Notes: generated by a model not told the origin, from the sequence alone. A DNA stretch of 13,782 bases from UBA7185 sp964606855 (GCA_964606855.1 CAZSHM010000039.1:1-13782); one strand, 5' to 3'; counted from the first letter of the stretch, positions 6,729-13,543 are shown. Made by a program: numbers and translations.

Positions 6729-6932
6729 ATGAAAAAAGGGATCCACCCAGACTACCATACCGTAAAAGTGACTTGCGCTTGCGGCAACGAATTCGAGACC
6801 AGATCCACCGCCAAACACGATATCCGCGTAGAAATTTGTTCGCAGTGCCATCCCTTCTACAGCGGAAAACAGCGCGTCCATGCCGCTGCCGGCCGTGTAG
6901 AAGCGTTTAACAAAAAATACCATAGAGGGTAA
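6729..6932 (+). CDS. rpmE: 50S ribosomal protein L31, zinc-binding type
   Basis: The protein has 67 aa and is a component of the large ribosomal subunit at the intersubunit bridge. Four cysteines at positions 16, 18, 37 and 40 (CAC and CSQC) mark the zinc-containing (C+) form; the N terminus MKKGIHPDYH and the HPFYSGKQR segment (41-49) are highly typical. A GAGGTG site precedes the ATG. It has its own promoter 18 nt after the radical SAM stop and a strong terminator after it, so it can be expressed independently while also receiving read-through. In bacteria that also carry a cysteine-less L31 paralogue, the pair is usually balanced by zinc supply; no zinc-regulator site is evident here. Confidence 0.97.
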   Translation: MKKGIHPDYHTVKVTCACGNEFETRSTAKHDIRVEICSQCHPFYSGKQRVHAAAGRVEAFNKKYHRG

Positions 6933-6934
6933 TG

Positions 6935-6948
6935 CCCCGACCTCGGGG
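6935..6948 (+). repeat. Small hairpin directly after the rpmE stop
   Basis: CCCCG (6935-6939) and CGGGG (6944-6948) flank an ACCT loop, two nucleotides past the stop codon. It has no T-run and precedes the true terminator by 11 bp; it may protect the mRNA 3' end. Confidence 0.5.
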
Positions 6949-6958
6949 TCTGCCGCTG

Positions 6959-6992
6959 AAAGAACTGCCGCCTGCTCGGGAGTTCTTTTTTT
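6959..6992 (+). terminator. Rho-independent terminator of rpmE
   Basis: An 8-bp stem AAAGAACT (6959-6966) / AGTTCTTT (6981-6988), with an inner CCG/CGG pairing, runs into a T-tract up to 6992. Confidence 0.88.
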
Positions 6993-7063
6993 ATGCCTTC
7001 GCACTCCGCCGCCTTCGCATGTCCCGCTCCCGGAGCGCGCGTCTCACGCCTTTCGGGCGCATC

Positions 7064-7096
7064 AAAAAAGCCGGGGCGGCGGGTTCCGCTCCGGCT
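7064..7096 (-). terminator. Terminator of the tandem LysR genes
   Basis: On the minus strand, AGCCGG (complement 7091-7096) and CCGGCT (complement 7070-7075) enclose an inner GCGG/CCGC stem and are followed by six T residues (complement 7064-7069). It lies about 50 bp past the stop of the downstream LysR gene. Confidence 0.87.
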
Positions 7097-7145
7097 CTTT
7101 CGGTTTTCGTGTCAAATGCGCCGCCACAGCAGCGTCCTGCCCGCC

Positions 7146-8057
7146 TCAGCGCGCGATGACCTGCTCGATCTCGTCGGACTTGAGGAAGCGCAGGAACTCC
7201 TCGCTGGCCTGCGTCTTAAACTTTTTCTTGTGGTAGATAATGCGGAAGGAGCGAGTGAACTCGTCTTCCTTCAAATTGATGGTGTGCAAGAGCCCCGCCC
7301 GTGCCTTGTCCTGCACGGCCCACTTGGACAGGATGGAGATCCCCAGCCCGCTCTCCACAGCCGCCTTGATAGCGGTGGAACTGCCCAGCTCCATGATGAT
7401 GTTCAGGTTGTTGGCCGAGAAACCCGCCTTCTTCAGATGCTGCTCGATCTCCACGCGTGTGCCGGAGCCTTTCTCCCGCGAGATGAAGGGGTACTTGTCC
7501 AGCTCGAACACCGAGATGGTGTCCAGATTGGCCCACGGGTGACTAGTGCTGGTGATGAGCTGCAGGTGATCGGTCAGAAACGGGATGCACTCCAGATCCT
7601 TGCCGATGAGCGGTCCCTCGATGAGACCGATATCCAGCGACGTGTCGTGGATAGACGCCTCGATGTCCTCCGAGTTGGCGACCTCCAGGCTCAGTTCCAC
7701 GTCCGGATACATATTCTTGAAAGCGCCCAGAATATACGGCGCGATATACTCGCCGATCGTGGTGCTCGCACCGATCTTCAGCTTGCCCTTGATGTTGCTG
7801 GTGAGATCCTGCATCTCGCGCTCCAGCTCGGCCTGCAGGCGGTTCATCTCGTTGGCGTACTTTAAGAGCAGATGGCCGGCGTCAGTGAGTATGATATTGC
7901 GGCTCACCCGGTCAAACAGCCTGGTGCCGTAGTATTCCTCCAGCATCTGAATCTGGAAACTGACGGCGGGCTGCGTCAGAAATAGGGCTTTGGCGGCCTT
8001 GGAAAAGCTCTTTTTCTCCACGACAGTCAAAAACACCCGGATACTGTCATTTAACAT
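7146..8057 (-). CDS. LysR family transcriptional regulator (paralogue 1)
   Basis: This 303-aa protein has a winged helix-turn-helix DNA-binding domain (about residues 3-62, with FSKAAKALFLTQPAVSFQIQ as the recognition region), a linker helix (62-88) and a periplasmic-binding-protein-like effector domain (from about residue 92, KLKIGASTTIGEYIAPY). The effector domain resembles the CysL/CbbR branch of LysR proteins, but the ligand cannot be read from sequence. The frame extends to a TTG at 8066, but AGGAG abuts that codon directly. The ATG at 8057 has proper spacing and aligns exactly with the MLSDS start of the neighbouring paralogue. It follows that paralogue by 52 nt on the same strand with no promoter or terminator seen between, so the two are probably co-transcribed. 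Confidence 0.95.
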   Translation of the reverse strand: MLNDSIRVFLTVVEKKSFSKAAKALFLTQPAVSFQIQMLEEYYGTRLFDRVSRNIILTDAGHLLLKYANEMNRLQAELEREMQDLTSNIKGKLKIGASTTIGEYIAPYILGAFKNMYPDVELSLEVANSEDIEASIHDTSLDIGLIEGPLIGKDLECIPFLTDHLQLITSTSHPWANLDTISVFELDKYPFISREKGSGTRVEIEQHLKKAGFSANNLNIIMELGSSTAIKAAVESGLGISILSKWAVQDKARAGLLHTINLKEDEFTRSFRIIYHKKKFKTQASEEFLRFLKSDEIEQVIAR

Positions 8058-8109
8058 GTCCTTCAACTCCTATGCTTCGAGATTTATGCGCAAGCAGTTT
8101 GGCGGCGTG

Positions 8110-9024
8110 TCAGCCCTCCAAAATGCGGTTGATGTTGTCGACATCCAGGAAATCCAGGAACTTGCCCGCCGCCTCCGACTGGAATTTTTCTTTGCTGAGG
8201 ATGATGTGGAACTCGCGCTTGAGCGTCAGCCCGTCGATGCTCAGAGCCGCCACCTTGCCGGTCTTGACCAGATCCTGCACGGCCCATTTGGAGATCGTGG
8301 AGATGCCCAGGCCGCCCATGATAGCCGATTTGATGGCCGTGGTGCTGCCCAGTTCCATCACGACATTGAGATTCTCCACATCGAAGTCGGCATCGATCAG
8401 AGCCTGCTCAAAGATCAGGCGGCTGCCGGAGCCGGGCTCCCGCGTGATGTAGGGGAGATCCTTCAGTTCCTCCAGCGTGATGCTCTCCTTCTGCGCCAGA
8501 GGGTGCTCGGCGGGGATGGCCAGCACCAGCTCGTCCTCCAGGAAATTGCGCTGCTCCATCTGGAGATCGTCGGAAATGGGCCCCTCGATAATGCCCAGAT
8601 CGAACGTCTTGTTCGCCACGGAAGCGGCGACGTCCTTCGTATTCATAATCTGGATGGTGACATTCACATCCGGATAATCGTGTTTAAAACTGCCCACCAC
8701 ATAGGGTAGAATATATTCACCGATGGTCGTGCTCGCGCCCACGAGCAGTTCCCCTTTTACATGTCCGGTCAGCTGCTGCATATTGCGCTCCAATTCGGCC
8801 TGCAGATTGTTCATGTGGATGGCGTAATCCAGCAGCAATTCGCCTGCCGCCGTCAGCTTGACATGGCGGTTGACACGGTCAAACAGCATGGTTTGATAGT
8901 ACTGCTCCAAGGTCTGAATCTGGAAGCTGACAGCCGGCTGCGTCAGGGAAAGAGCTTTGGCAGCCTTGGAAAAGTTCTTTTTTTCCGCAACTGTGATAAA
9001 TACACGCATACTGTCGCTTAACAT
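8110..9024 (-). CDS. LysR family transcriptional regulator (paralogue 2)
   Basis: This 304-aa LysR regulator has the same architecture as its downstream neighbour: HTH (about 3-62), linker helix, and effector domain starting ELLVGASTTIGEYILPY (about 91). The two proteins look identical at roughly half of all positions and much more in the HTH, with shared blocks such as SISKWAVQD-like and MELGS-TAIK in the effector domain, so they arose by tandem duplication. The ATG is preceded by AGGAGGG at 5-6 nt spacing. The promoter is about 200 bp upstream, leaving a leader of about 190 nt that carries a perfect 20-bp palindrome. LysR proteins commonly regulate themselves and a divergent gene; the divergent gene here is rapZ, an unusual target, so the real regulon may be elsewhere. 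Confidence 0.95.
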   Translation of the reverse strand: MLSDSMRVFITVAEKKNFSKAAKALSLTQPAVSFQIQTLEQYYQTMLFDRVNRHVKLTAAGELLLDYAIHMNNLQAELERNMQQLTGHVKGELLVGASTTIGEYILPYVVGSFKHDYPDVNVTIQIMNTKDVAASVANKTFDLGIIEGPISDDLQMEQRNFLEDELVLAIPAEHPLAQKESITLEELKDLPYITREPGSGSRLIFEQALIDADFDVENLNVVMELGSTTAIKSAIMGGLGISTISKWAVQDLVKTGKVAALSIDGLTLKREFHIILSKEKFQSEAAGKFLDFLDVDNINRILEG

Positions 9025-9066
9025 AGTATCCCTCCTGCTTCCTCACAATGGTGTCCCCGCAAGCCG

Positions 9067-9079
9067 TCCCGGACCGGGA
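9067..9079. repeat. 13-bp palindrome in the LysR leader
   Basis: TCCCGG-A-CCGGGA is an exact odd palindrome. It lies about 45 bp upstream of the LysR start codon and close to the larger palindrome at 9095-9138. Function unknown; it could be an operator or a small RNA hairpin. Confidence 0.5.
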
Positions 9080-9094
9080 TTGTTCGCCAGCCGG

Positions 9095-9138
9095 TTTTTC
9101 GGATGCGGCGCCTGGATTCAGGCGCCGCATCCGAAAAA
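9095..9138. repeat. Perfect 20-bp inverted repeat in the LysR-rapZ intergenic region
   Basis: The arms at 9095-9114 and 9119-9138 are exact inverse complements around a 4-nt loop (GATT). The T-run is at the 5' side and the A-run at the 3' side on both strands, the reverse of a rho-independent terminator. It lies within the predicted leader of the LysR transcript, about 70 nt before the start codon. Confidence 0.92.
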
Positions 9139-9219
9139 ACGGCGCTCGACGGGGGTGTGGGAAAAACGCCGCGATAAAAATTTTTGATCGAGATCTGCCT
9201 TGCGGCGCAGTCCACTCAT

Positions 9220-9248
9220 ACTATAACAAAAAACAAGTAATTTGTAAA
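9220..9248 (-). promoter_or_regulatory. Promoter of the tandem LysR operon
   Basis: On the minus strand, TTTACA (complement 9243-9248) and TATAGT (complement 9220-9225) are 17 bp apart, each 5/6 to consensus. The -35 box lies inside the first copy of an 11-bp direct repeat. Confidence 0.7.
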
Positions 9249-9262
9249 CGCTTTGTAAACGC
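9241..9262. repeat. Two exact 11-bp tandem repeats over the LysR promoter
   Basis: TTTGTAAACGC occurs twice head to tail (9241-9251 and 9252-9262). A period of 11 bp puts both copies on the same DNA face. The first covers the LysR -35 box; the second overlaps a weaker plus-strand -35 candidate (TTGTAA 9253-9258, 18 bp from TACAAT 9277-9282). It is a good operator candidate. Confidence 0.75.
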
Positions 9263-9343
9263 GTTCATTCAAAAAATACAATGTTTCGTGTCATTTTCCT
9301 GCATATTTTCTAAAAATTTGTCATACCCTGCCGGATTCCAGTC

Positions 9344-9372
9344 TTGTCTCCCGCCCCTAAGTTTGCTATGAT
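9344..9372 (+). promoter_or_regulatory. Promoter of the rapZ-yvcK-whiA operon
   Basis: TTGTCT (9344-9349), a 17-bp spacer and TATGAT (9367-9372) with an upstream TGC make an extended -10. The rapZ start codon is 79 nt beyond the -10. Confidence 0.68.
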
Positions 9373-9451
9373 TGAGGAAAGCGCGGAAGGCCGCGCCGCG
9401 AAACAAACGCGCATCCAGCCGCGGCGGGTGTACAGACGGGAGGAATGCACC

Positions 9452-10303
9452 GTGGAGAGCGATAACTTCGTGATTATCACCGGCTTGTCCGGTGCGGGCA
9501 AGAGCAATGCCATCAAAGTGTTCGAGGATATGGGATATTTCTGTGTGGACAATCTGCCCGCGCCACTGATCCCGAAATTTGCGGAACTGTGCCTGCAGTC
9601 CTCCGGCATGGTGAACAAGGTCGCCCTGGGCATCGACATTCGCGGCGACTTGTTCCTGGATGAACTGAACCATAATCTCGATCTGCTGCGGCAGATGGGC
9701 ATTCACTACCAGATTCTCTTTCTGGAGGCCTCCGACGACGTGCTGATCCAGCGCTTTAAGGAGACGCGCCGCAACCATCCGCTGAGCCCCCAGGGCACCC
9801 TCAGCGAAGGGATCGCGCTGGAGCGGCAAAAACTGAGCGAATTGCGCGGCCGCGCCGACAAAATCCTAGACACTTCGCGGCTCAAGACCAGTGAACTGCG
9901 CAGCGAGCTGCGCAGCCAGTGGGACAAGCTGCAGGACCGCATCTCCGTCACCATCATCACCTTCGGCTACAAGCACGGCATCCCCATGGACACGGATCTG
10001 CTGATGGATGTGCGCTTTATTCCGAATCCCTTCTATATCCCGGAACTGCGCCCGCTGACAGGCCGCGACCCGGCGGTGCAGGCGTATGTGTTCGGCTCGG
10101 AGGAATGCAAGGAGTTTCTCGAACGGTTCACAGGGCTTCTGAACTTCCTGCTGCCGAACTACCAGAAGGAGGGCAAGACGCACCTGACCATCGGCATCGG
10201 CTGCACCGGCGGACAGCACCGCTCCATCGCCCTGGGGATCCGAATCGGGGAACTTCTGGAGGAGGCGGGCTACACGGTCAACGTCAAACACCGGGACAGC
10301 TAA
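9452..10303 (+). CDS. rapZ: RapZ / YvcJ family nucleotide-binding protein (RNase adapter)
   Basis: The protein is 283 aa. It has a P-loop kinase-like N-terminal domain with Walker A GLSGAGKS at 11-18, and the C-terminal domain typical of RapZ with FGYKHGIP (171-178), DVRFIPNPF (186-194) and GCTGGQHRS (250-258). E. coli RapZ delivers the small RNA GlmZ to RNase E and senses glucosamine-6-phosphate. In Gram-positive bacteria YvcJ binds nucleotides and its RNA role is less clear. The GTG start at 9452 has a GGGAGGAA site 6 nt upstream and leads straight into the conserved core; the longer frame from 9344 would overlap the promoter. It is the first gene of the conserved rapZ-yvcK-whiA set. Confidence 0.96.
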   Translation: MESDNFVIITGLSGAGKSNAIKVFEDMGYFCVDNLPAPLIPKFAELCLQSSGMVNKVALGIDIRGDLFLDELNHNLDLLRQMGIHYQILFLEASDDVLIQRFKETRRNHPLSPQGTLSEGIALERQKLSELRGRADKILDTSRLKTSELRSELRSQWDKLQDRISVTIITFGYKHGIPMDTDLLMDVRFIPNPFYIPELRPLTGRDPAVQAYVFGSEECKEFLERFTGLLNFLLPNYQKEGKTHLTIGIGCTGGQHRSIALGIRIGELLEEAGYTVNVKHRDS

Positions 10304-10305
10304 TC

Positions 10306-10350
10306 GCATCCCCGTTGCGGCGGACACGGCGTTCGCCGCAATGGGGATGC
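10306..10350 (+). repeat. 17-bp stem-loop between rapZ and yvcK
   Basis: The arms at 10306-10322 and 10334-10350 pair over 17 bp with a single G-U, around an 11-nt loop. It starts 2 nt after the rapZ stop and ends 36 nt before yvcK. There is no T-run, so it is not a normal terminator; an mRNA-processing or stability element that uncouples rapZ from yvcK is plausible. Confidence 0.88.
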
Positions 10351-10386
10351 ACGCCGGTCGCGCAGAGCGGCGCGGGAGGAGTCAGC

Positions 10387-11529
10387 ATGGCGAAATCGGA
10401 ACAGAGCAGCAAAAAGACAAGCCGCAGGAAAAGCAGCTACCGGGATGCCTCCCTGCGGCGTAAACTGCAGCAGGGACCGCGCATTGTGGTGGTCGGCGGC
10501 GGCACGGGCCTGTCCGTACTGCTGCGCGGCCTGAAGGAATATACCAGCAATATCACCGCGATCGTCTCCGTGGGGGACGACGGCGGCAGTTCGGGGCGTA
10601 TCCGCTCGGAATTCGGGATGGTGCCGGTGGGCGATGTGCGCAACTGCATCGTAGCGCTCTCCGACCGCGAGGATCTGATGGAGAAGCTCTTTGACTACCG
10701 CTTTGCGCGCGGCGAGGGGCTGGACGGCCACAGCCTGGGCAATCTTCTGCTGGTGGCCATGTCCGACCTCACCGGCAGTTTTCACAACGCCGTCACCGAC
10801 ATCGACGAGGTGCTGCAGATTCGCGGGCGCGTGTTGCCCGTCACCGACGAACCAATCACCCTGAAGGCCATTCTGGACGACGGGGAGCAGCTGGTGGGCG
10901 AGAGCAGGGTTTCGCGGGCACGGCAGCCCATCGTGCGGCTCACGATCGAGCCGGAGGACGTGCAGCCGCTTCCGGAGGCGCTGGAGGCCATCGCCCAGGC
11001 GGAGGCAATCGTTCTGGGGCCGGGCAGCCTCTTCACCAGCATCATCCCCAATCTGCTGGTGGACGGACTTGTGGAGGCGATCCTTGCGAGCAGCGCCCGC
11101 AAATTCTACGTCTGCAACGTCATGACACAGGCGGGGGAGACAGACAACTTCACCGCGGAGGACCATCTCTTCTCGCTCTTGGAGCACGGCCGCAAGGGGA
11201 TCGTGGATACCGTGATCGTGAACAACCACGCCGCCATTGACCAGACCGTGCTGCGGCGCTACGCCGAGGAGGGCGCGATCCCTGTGATCTACCACAAAGC
11301 AGCGCTGGAAGCGATGCACGTCAAGGTGCTGGAGGCGAATCTGCTCAACGAGCAGCAAGTCCTGCGCCACGACTCCCGGCGGCTGGCGGAAGTCATCCTC
11401 GACGAACTCTACCGCGAGAAAGGCTTCTGGGGGGCCCGGCGCTGGCAGGGACAATACCGGCACATCAAGAAGAAAAATCAGAAGCAGGATACAAAGCCCG
11501 CCTGCGAGAAGAAAGGTCGTGAGCGGTAG
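10387..11529 (+). CDS. yvcK: YvcK family gluconeogenesis factor (CofD-like)
   Basis: YvcK proteins have a CofD-like Rossmann fold, bind UDP-sugars such as UDP-GlcNAc, and in B. subtilis and mycobacteria are needed for growth on gluconeogenic carbon and for correct cell shape. The signatures are VVGGGTGLS (35-43), DDGGSSGR (64-71), VGDVRNC (81-87), GHSLGNLLL (114-122) and VLGPGSLFTSIIPNLLV. At 380 aa it is longer than the usual about 320: residues 1-31 form a Ser/Lys/Arg-rich tail and the last 22 a Lys-rich tail. The ATG has a GGGAGGAG site 5 nt upstream. It is in operon with rapZ (83 bp gap holding a stem-loop) and whiA (1 nt gap). Confidence 0.96.
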   Translation: MAKSEQSSKKTSRRKSSYRDASLRRKLQQGPRIVVVGGGTGLSVLLRGLKEYTSNITAIVSVGDDGGSSGRIRSEFGMVPVGDVRNCIVALSDREDLMEKLFDYRFARGEGLDGHSLGNLLLVAMSDLTGSFHNAVTDIDEVLQIRGRVLPVTDEPITLKAILDDGEQLVGESRVSRARQPIVRLTIEPEDVQPLPEALEAIAQAEAIVLGPGSLFTSIIPNLLVDGLVEAILASSARKFYVCNVMTQAGETDNFTAEDHLFSLLEHGRKGIVDTVIVNNHAAIDQTVLRRYAEEGAIPVIYHKAALEAMHVKVLEANLLNEQQVLRHDSRRLAEVILDELYREKGFWGARRWQGQYRHIKKKNQKQDTKPACEKKGRER

Positions 11530-11530
11530 G

Positions 11531-12490
11531 ATGTCCTTTTCCAACGATGTGAAGAATGAGCTGGCCCATCTGGAGACAGAGAGGCCATGCTGTGAGCGGG
11601 CGGAACTGGCGGGGCTGGTGCGCATGGACGGCGCGATCCTCATCGGCGGCGGGCGCGGCGTCGGGCTGGAGCTTTCCACAGAGAACGCCGCGGTGGCCCG
11701 CAAGGCCTACAAGGGGCTGAAAAAGCTGTTCCGGGTGGAGACGGAAATCACCGTGCAGCGGCGCAACCGGCTGAAGAAAAACATCGTCTATCTGGTACGG
11801 GTGCCCGGGCAGCCGCAGATGCGGGAGCTCTTGGACACCCTTGGCCTTACCAGGGACGGGCTGATGTACAATCCGGAGATCAGTCCCTTTCTCGTAGAGC
11901 GCCCGTGCTGCCGGCGGAGCTATCTGCGCGGCGTCTTCCTGGGCGCCGGCTCGCTGAGCGATCCGATGAACAGCTACCATCTGGAGATTGTGGCCAACAG
12001 CGAGGAGTACGCCGCCTCCCTCGTGTCGCTCATCGAGAAGTTCGGGCTGCATCCCAAAATCAGCAGCCGCAAAAATGTGCTTCTGGTCTACCTCAAGGAG
12101 AGCGACCAGATCGCGGATTTTCTCAACATCATCGGCGCGCACGGGGCCCTTTTGGAGATGGAGAACATCCGCATCCAAAAAGAGATGCGCAACCAGGTGA
12201 ACCGCCTGGTCAACTGTGAGAGCGCCAACCTCAACAAGACCGTTGACGCCGCCTGCCGCCAGCGGATGAACATCGAACTGATCGCGCACTGTTACGGCCT
12301 GGAGAAACTGCCCGACGGTCTGCGGGCTCTGGCCGAGGCGCGACTGCAGTACCCCGAGCTCAACCTGCGGGAACTCGGAGAGATGATGGATCCGCCGATC
12401 GGCAAGTCCGGCATCAACCACCGCATGCGAAAGCTGGAGGAACTGGCCGAGGAACTGCGCGCCAAAGGCTACGGCGAAACTCCGCCGTAA
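11531..12490 (+). CDS. whiA: WhiA, sporulation/division regulator
   Basis: WhiA is a nucleoid-associated DNA-binding protein needed for sporulation septation in Streptomyces and for normal division and chromosome segregation in B. subtilis. The 319-aa protein has the expected two parts: an N-terminal LAGLIDADG homing-endonuclease-like domain, with RAELAGLVRMDGAIL (23-37) and LRGVFLGAGSLSDP (132-145), and a C-terminal helix-turn-helix (about 270-315). The start ATG gives the canonical MSFSNDVKNELA and lies 1 nt after the yvcK stop, implying translational coupling; its own ribosome site is weak (AAAGG about 14 nt away). GTG 11519, overlapping the end of yvcK, is a less likely alternative. Confidence 0.97.
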   Translation: MSFSNDVKNELAHLETERPCCERAELAGLVRMDGAILIGGGRGVGLELSTENAAVARKAYKGLKKLFRVETEITVQRRNRLKKNIVYLVRVPGQPQMRELLDTLGLTRDGLMYNPEISPFLVERPCCRRSYLRGVFLGAGSLSDPMNSYHLEIVANSEEYAASLVSLIEKFGLHPKISSRKNVLLVYLKESDQIADFLNIIGAHGALLEMENIRIQKEMRNQVNRLVNCESANLNKTVDAACRQRMNIELIAHCYGLEKLPDGLRALAEARLQYPELNLRELGEMMDPPIGKSGINHRMRKLEELAEELRAKGYGETPP

Positions 12491-12500
12491 ACATCGAATT

Positions 12501-12539
12501 GCCGGATCGTTTTGCCGGATCGTTTGGCCGGATCCGATT
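12501..12539 (+). repeat. Three tandem 13-bp repeats after whiA
   Basis: GCCGGATCGTTTT (12501-12513), GCCGGATCGTTTG (12514-12526) and the diverged GCCGGATCCGATT (12527-12539) lie 11 nt after the whiA stop and 29 nt before the next start codon. They could be a protein-binding array or a small replication-slippage product. Confidence 0.9.
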
Positions 12540-12568
12540 CCTGATCGACAGAAGGGAGGTGCGGCCCT

Positions 12569-12868
12569 ATGGGGCTTTGGAGAAAAGTCTGCGCGGTGCT
12601 GACGGTGCTGCTCCTGGCGGCGGCAGTTTTGCTCGGCTGTTTTGGATCGCCGCTCGCGCGGTACTCTCTGGAACAGGATGTGCGTGCCTATCTGGCGGAG
12701 GCGGGCTACCGGGCGGAGGATCTAACCGATCTGACGGTGGAATACAATCGCCGGGAGCAGAATAAATACGTCGTGCGCGTCATCTTTGCCGACAAGCCCG
12801 ATGCGCCGCGCTACTATTACTGCGATGACGATCTCGAGATCCGGGAACTGCAGCGGGCGAAGGAATAG
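12569..12868 (+). CDS. Small lipoprotein-like protein, DUF3139-like
   Basis: The 99-aa protein begins with a basic MGLWRK, a hydrophobic segment (7-23) and a possible lipobox LLGC with Cys24, so it is probably membrane-anchored and faces outward. The exported part has EQDVRAYLAEAGYRAEDLTDL (35-55), then YVVRVIFADKPDAPRYYY (67-84), a pattern I recognise as DUF3139-like, a small domain of unknown function in Gram-positive bacteria. The assignment is by eye only. The ATG has a GGGAGG site 9 nt upstream. It is the fourth gene after rapZ, yvcK and whiA and probably shares their transcript. Confidence 0.75.
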   Translation: MGLWRKVCAVLTVLLLAAAVLLGCFGSPLARYSLEQDVRAYLAEAGYRAEDLTDLTVEYNRREQNKYVVRVIFADKPDAPRYYYCDDDLEIRELQRAKE

Positions 12869-12922
12869 GCGGCACGGACAAATCCGATGTGCCGCGTCAA
12901 AACGGAATGGGGAGCGAGAATT

Positions 12923-13279
12923 ATGTTGCAGTCCACATTAACTCTTTTGCTGATGATCGGCGCGTTCGCGCTGCAATATTATCTGGTTCGCAAGCCGCAA
13001 AAATGGCTGAGTCTCCTGCTGCCCTGCGTGTTTGTGGGGCTTGCCGCATACAACGCGGTGATGTCGGCACAGTCAGGCGAAAGTATCTTTAGCAGTCCGC
13101 TGGCCACAGGTCTCTTTGTCTTTGTGGTCAGCAATATGAACACGGTGCTGCTGGGTGTGATCTACCTCAAACGCAACAGCAGCGTGGCCTCCACGATGGG
13201 CGCGGTGGCGTTCAGCTGGATCGCGATGCTCTTGCTCTACTTCGCGGCGATGTTTGTGCTGTCGTCGGTTTTAACCTGA
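12923..13279 (+). CDS. Small four-helix membrane protein of unknown function
   Basis: A 118-aa very hydrophobic protein with four predicted membrane segments at about 4-22, 28-47, 60-82 and 91-117, and short positively charged linkers (RKPQK at 23-27, LKRN at 82-85). I recognise no family. The ATG at 12923 is preceded by GGGGAG at 8 nt; the longer frame to 12887 would add a charged N terminus without a ribosome site. It is 54 nt after the lipoprotein-like gene and is the last gene before a strong terminator, so it probably forms the tail of the rapZ operon. Base composition matches the neighbours. Confidence 0.8.
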   Translation: MLQSTLTLLLMIGAFALQYYLVRKPQKWLSLLLPCVFVGLAAYNAVMSAQSGESIFSSPLATGLFVFVVSNMNTVLLGVIYLKRNSSVASTMGAVAFSWIAMLLLYFAAMFVLSSVLT

Positions 13280-13322
13280 ACCGGCGCAGTCCGCGCAGGG
13301 GATCCCTCGGCGGGAGCATTCG

Positions 13323-13365
13323 AAAAAAGCTGTGGGTGATGCAGATGCACCGTCCACAGCTTTTT
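13323..13365 (+). terminator. Terminator of the rapZ operon (bidirectional form)
   Basis: A 12-bp perfect stem AAAAAGCTGTGG (13324-13335) / CCACAGCTTTTT (13354-13365) has an 18-nt loop that can extend pairing via GGTG/CACC. A-run and T-run flank it symmetrically, so it could work on both strands. Between it and the tRNA terminator (13366-13504) I see no gene. Confidence 0.9.
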
Positions 13366-13504
13366 CTCTGCGGCGCGAAAAGAGGGAGGAAGGAGCGCCG
13401 CGCGATAGGCGTTTTGCGGCAAGGAACTGCGCGAGCAGGAGTTGTCGACGCTCTGCAGTTTCGTCCGCGGGGACGGGGCGCACTGAGAGATGCATCAAAC
13501 GCGG

Positions 13505-13534
13505 GGAAAAAGAAAAAGCCCGATTTCTCGGACT
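13505..13534 (-). terminator. Terminator of the tRNA cluster
   Basis: On the minus strand, a 7-bp stem AGTCCGA/TCGGGCT with a GAAA tetraloop (complement 13517-13534) is followed by TTTTCTTTTT. It lies 10 nt after the 3' end of tRNA-Met. Confidence 0.85.
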
Positions 13535-13543
13535 CTGCGGGAG

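Noticed and set aside
8058..8066. TTG at 8066 as the start of LysR paralogue 1
   Set aside because: The Shine-Dalgarno sequence touches the codon, and the ATG at 8057 aligns with the start of the paralogue.
9095..9138. Reading the palindrome as a rho-independent terminator
   Set aside because: The T-run precedes and the A-run follows the stem on both strands, the opposite of a terminator.
10300..11703. Long minus-strand open frame opposite yvcK
   Set aside because: GC-rich shadow of yvcK and whiA; no domain and no ribosome site; the plus-strand proteins are well recognised.
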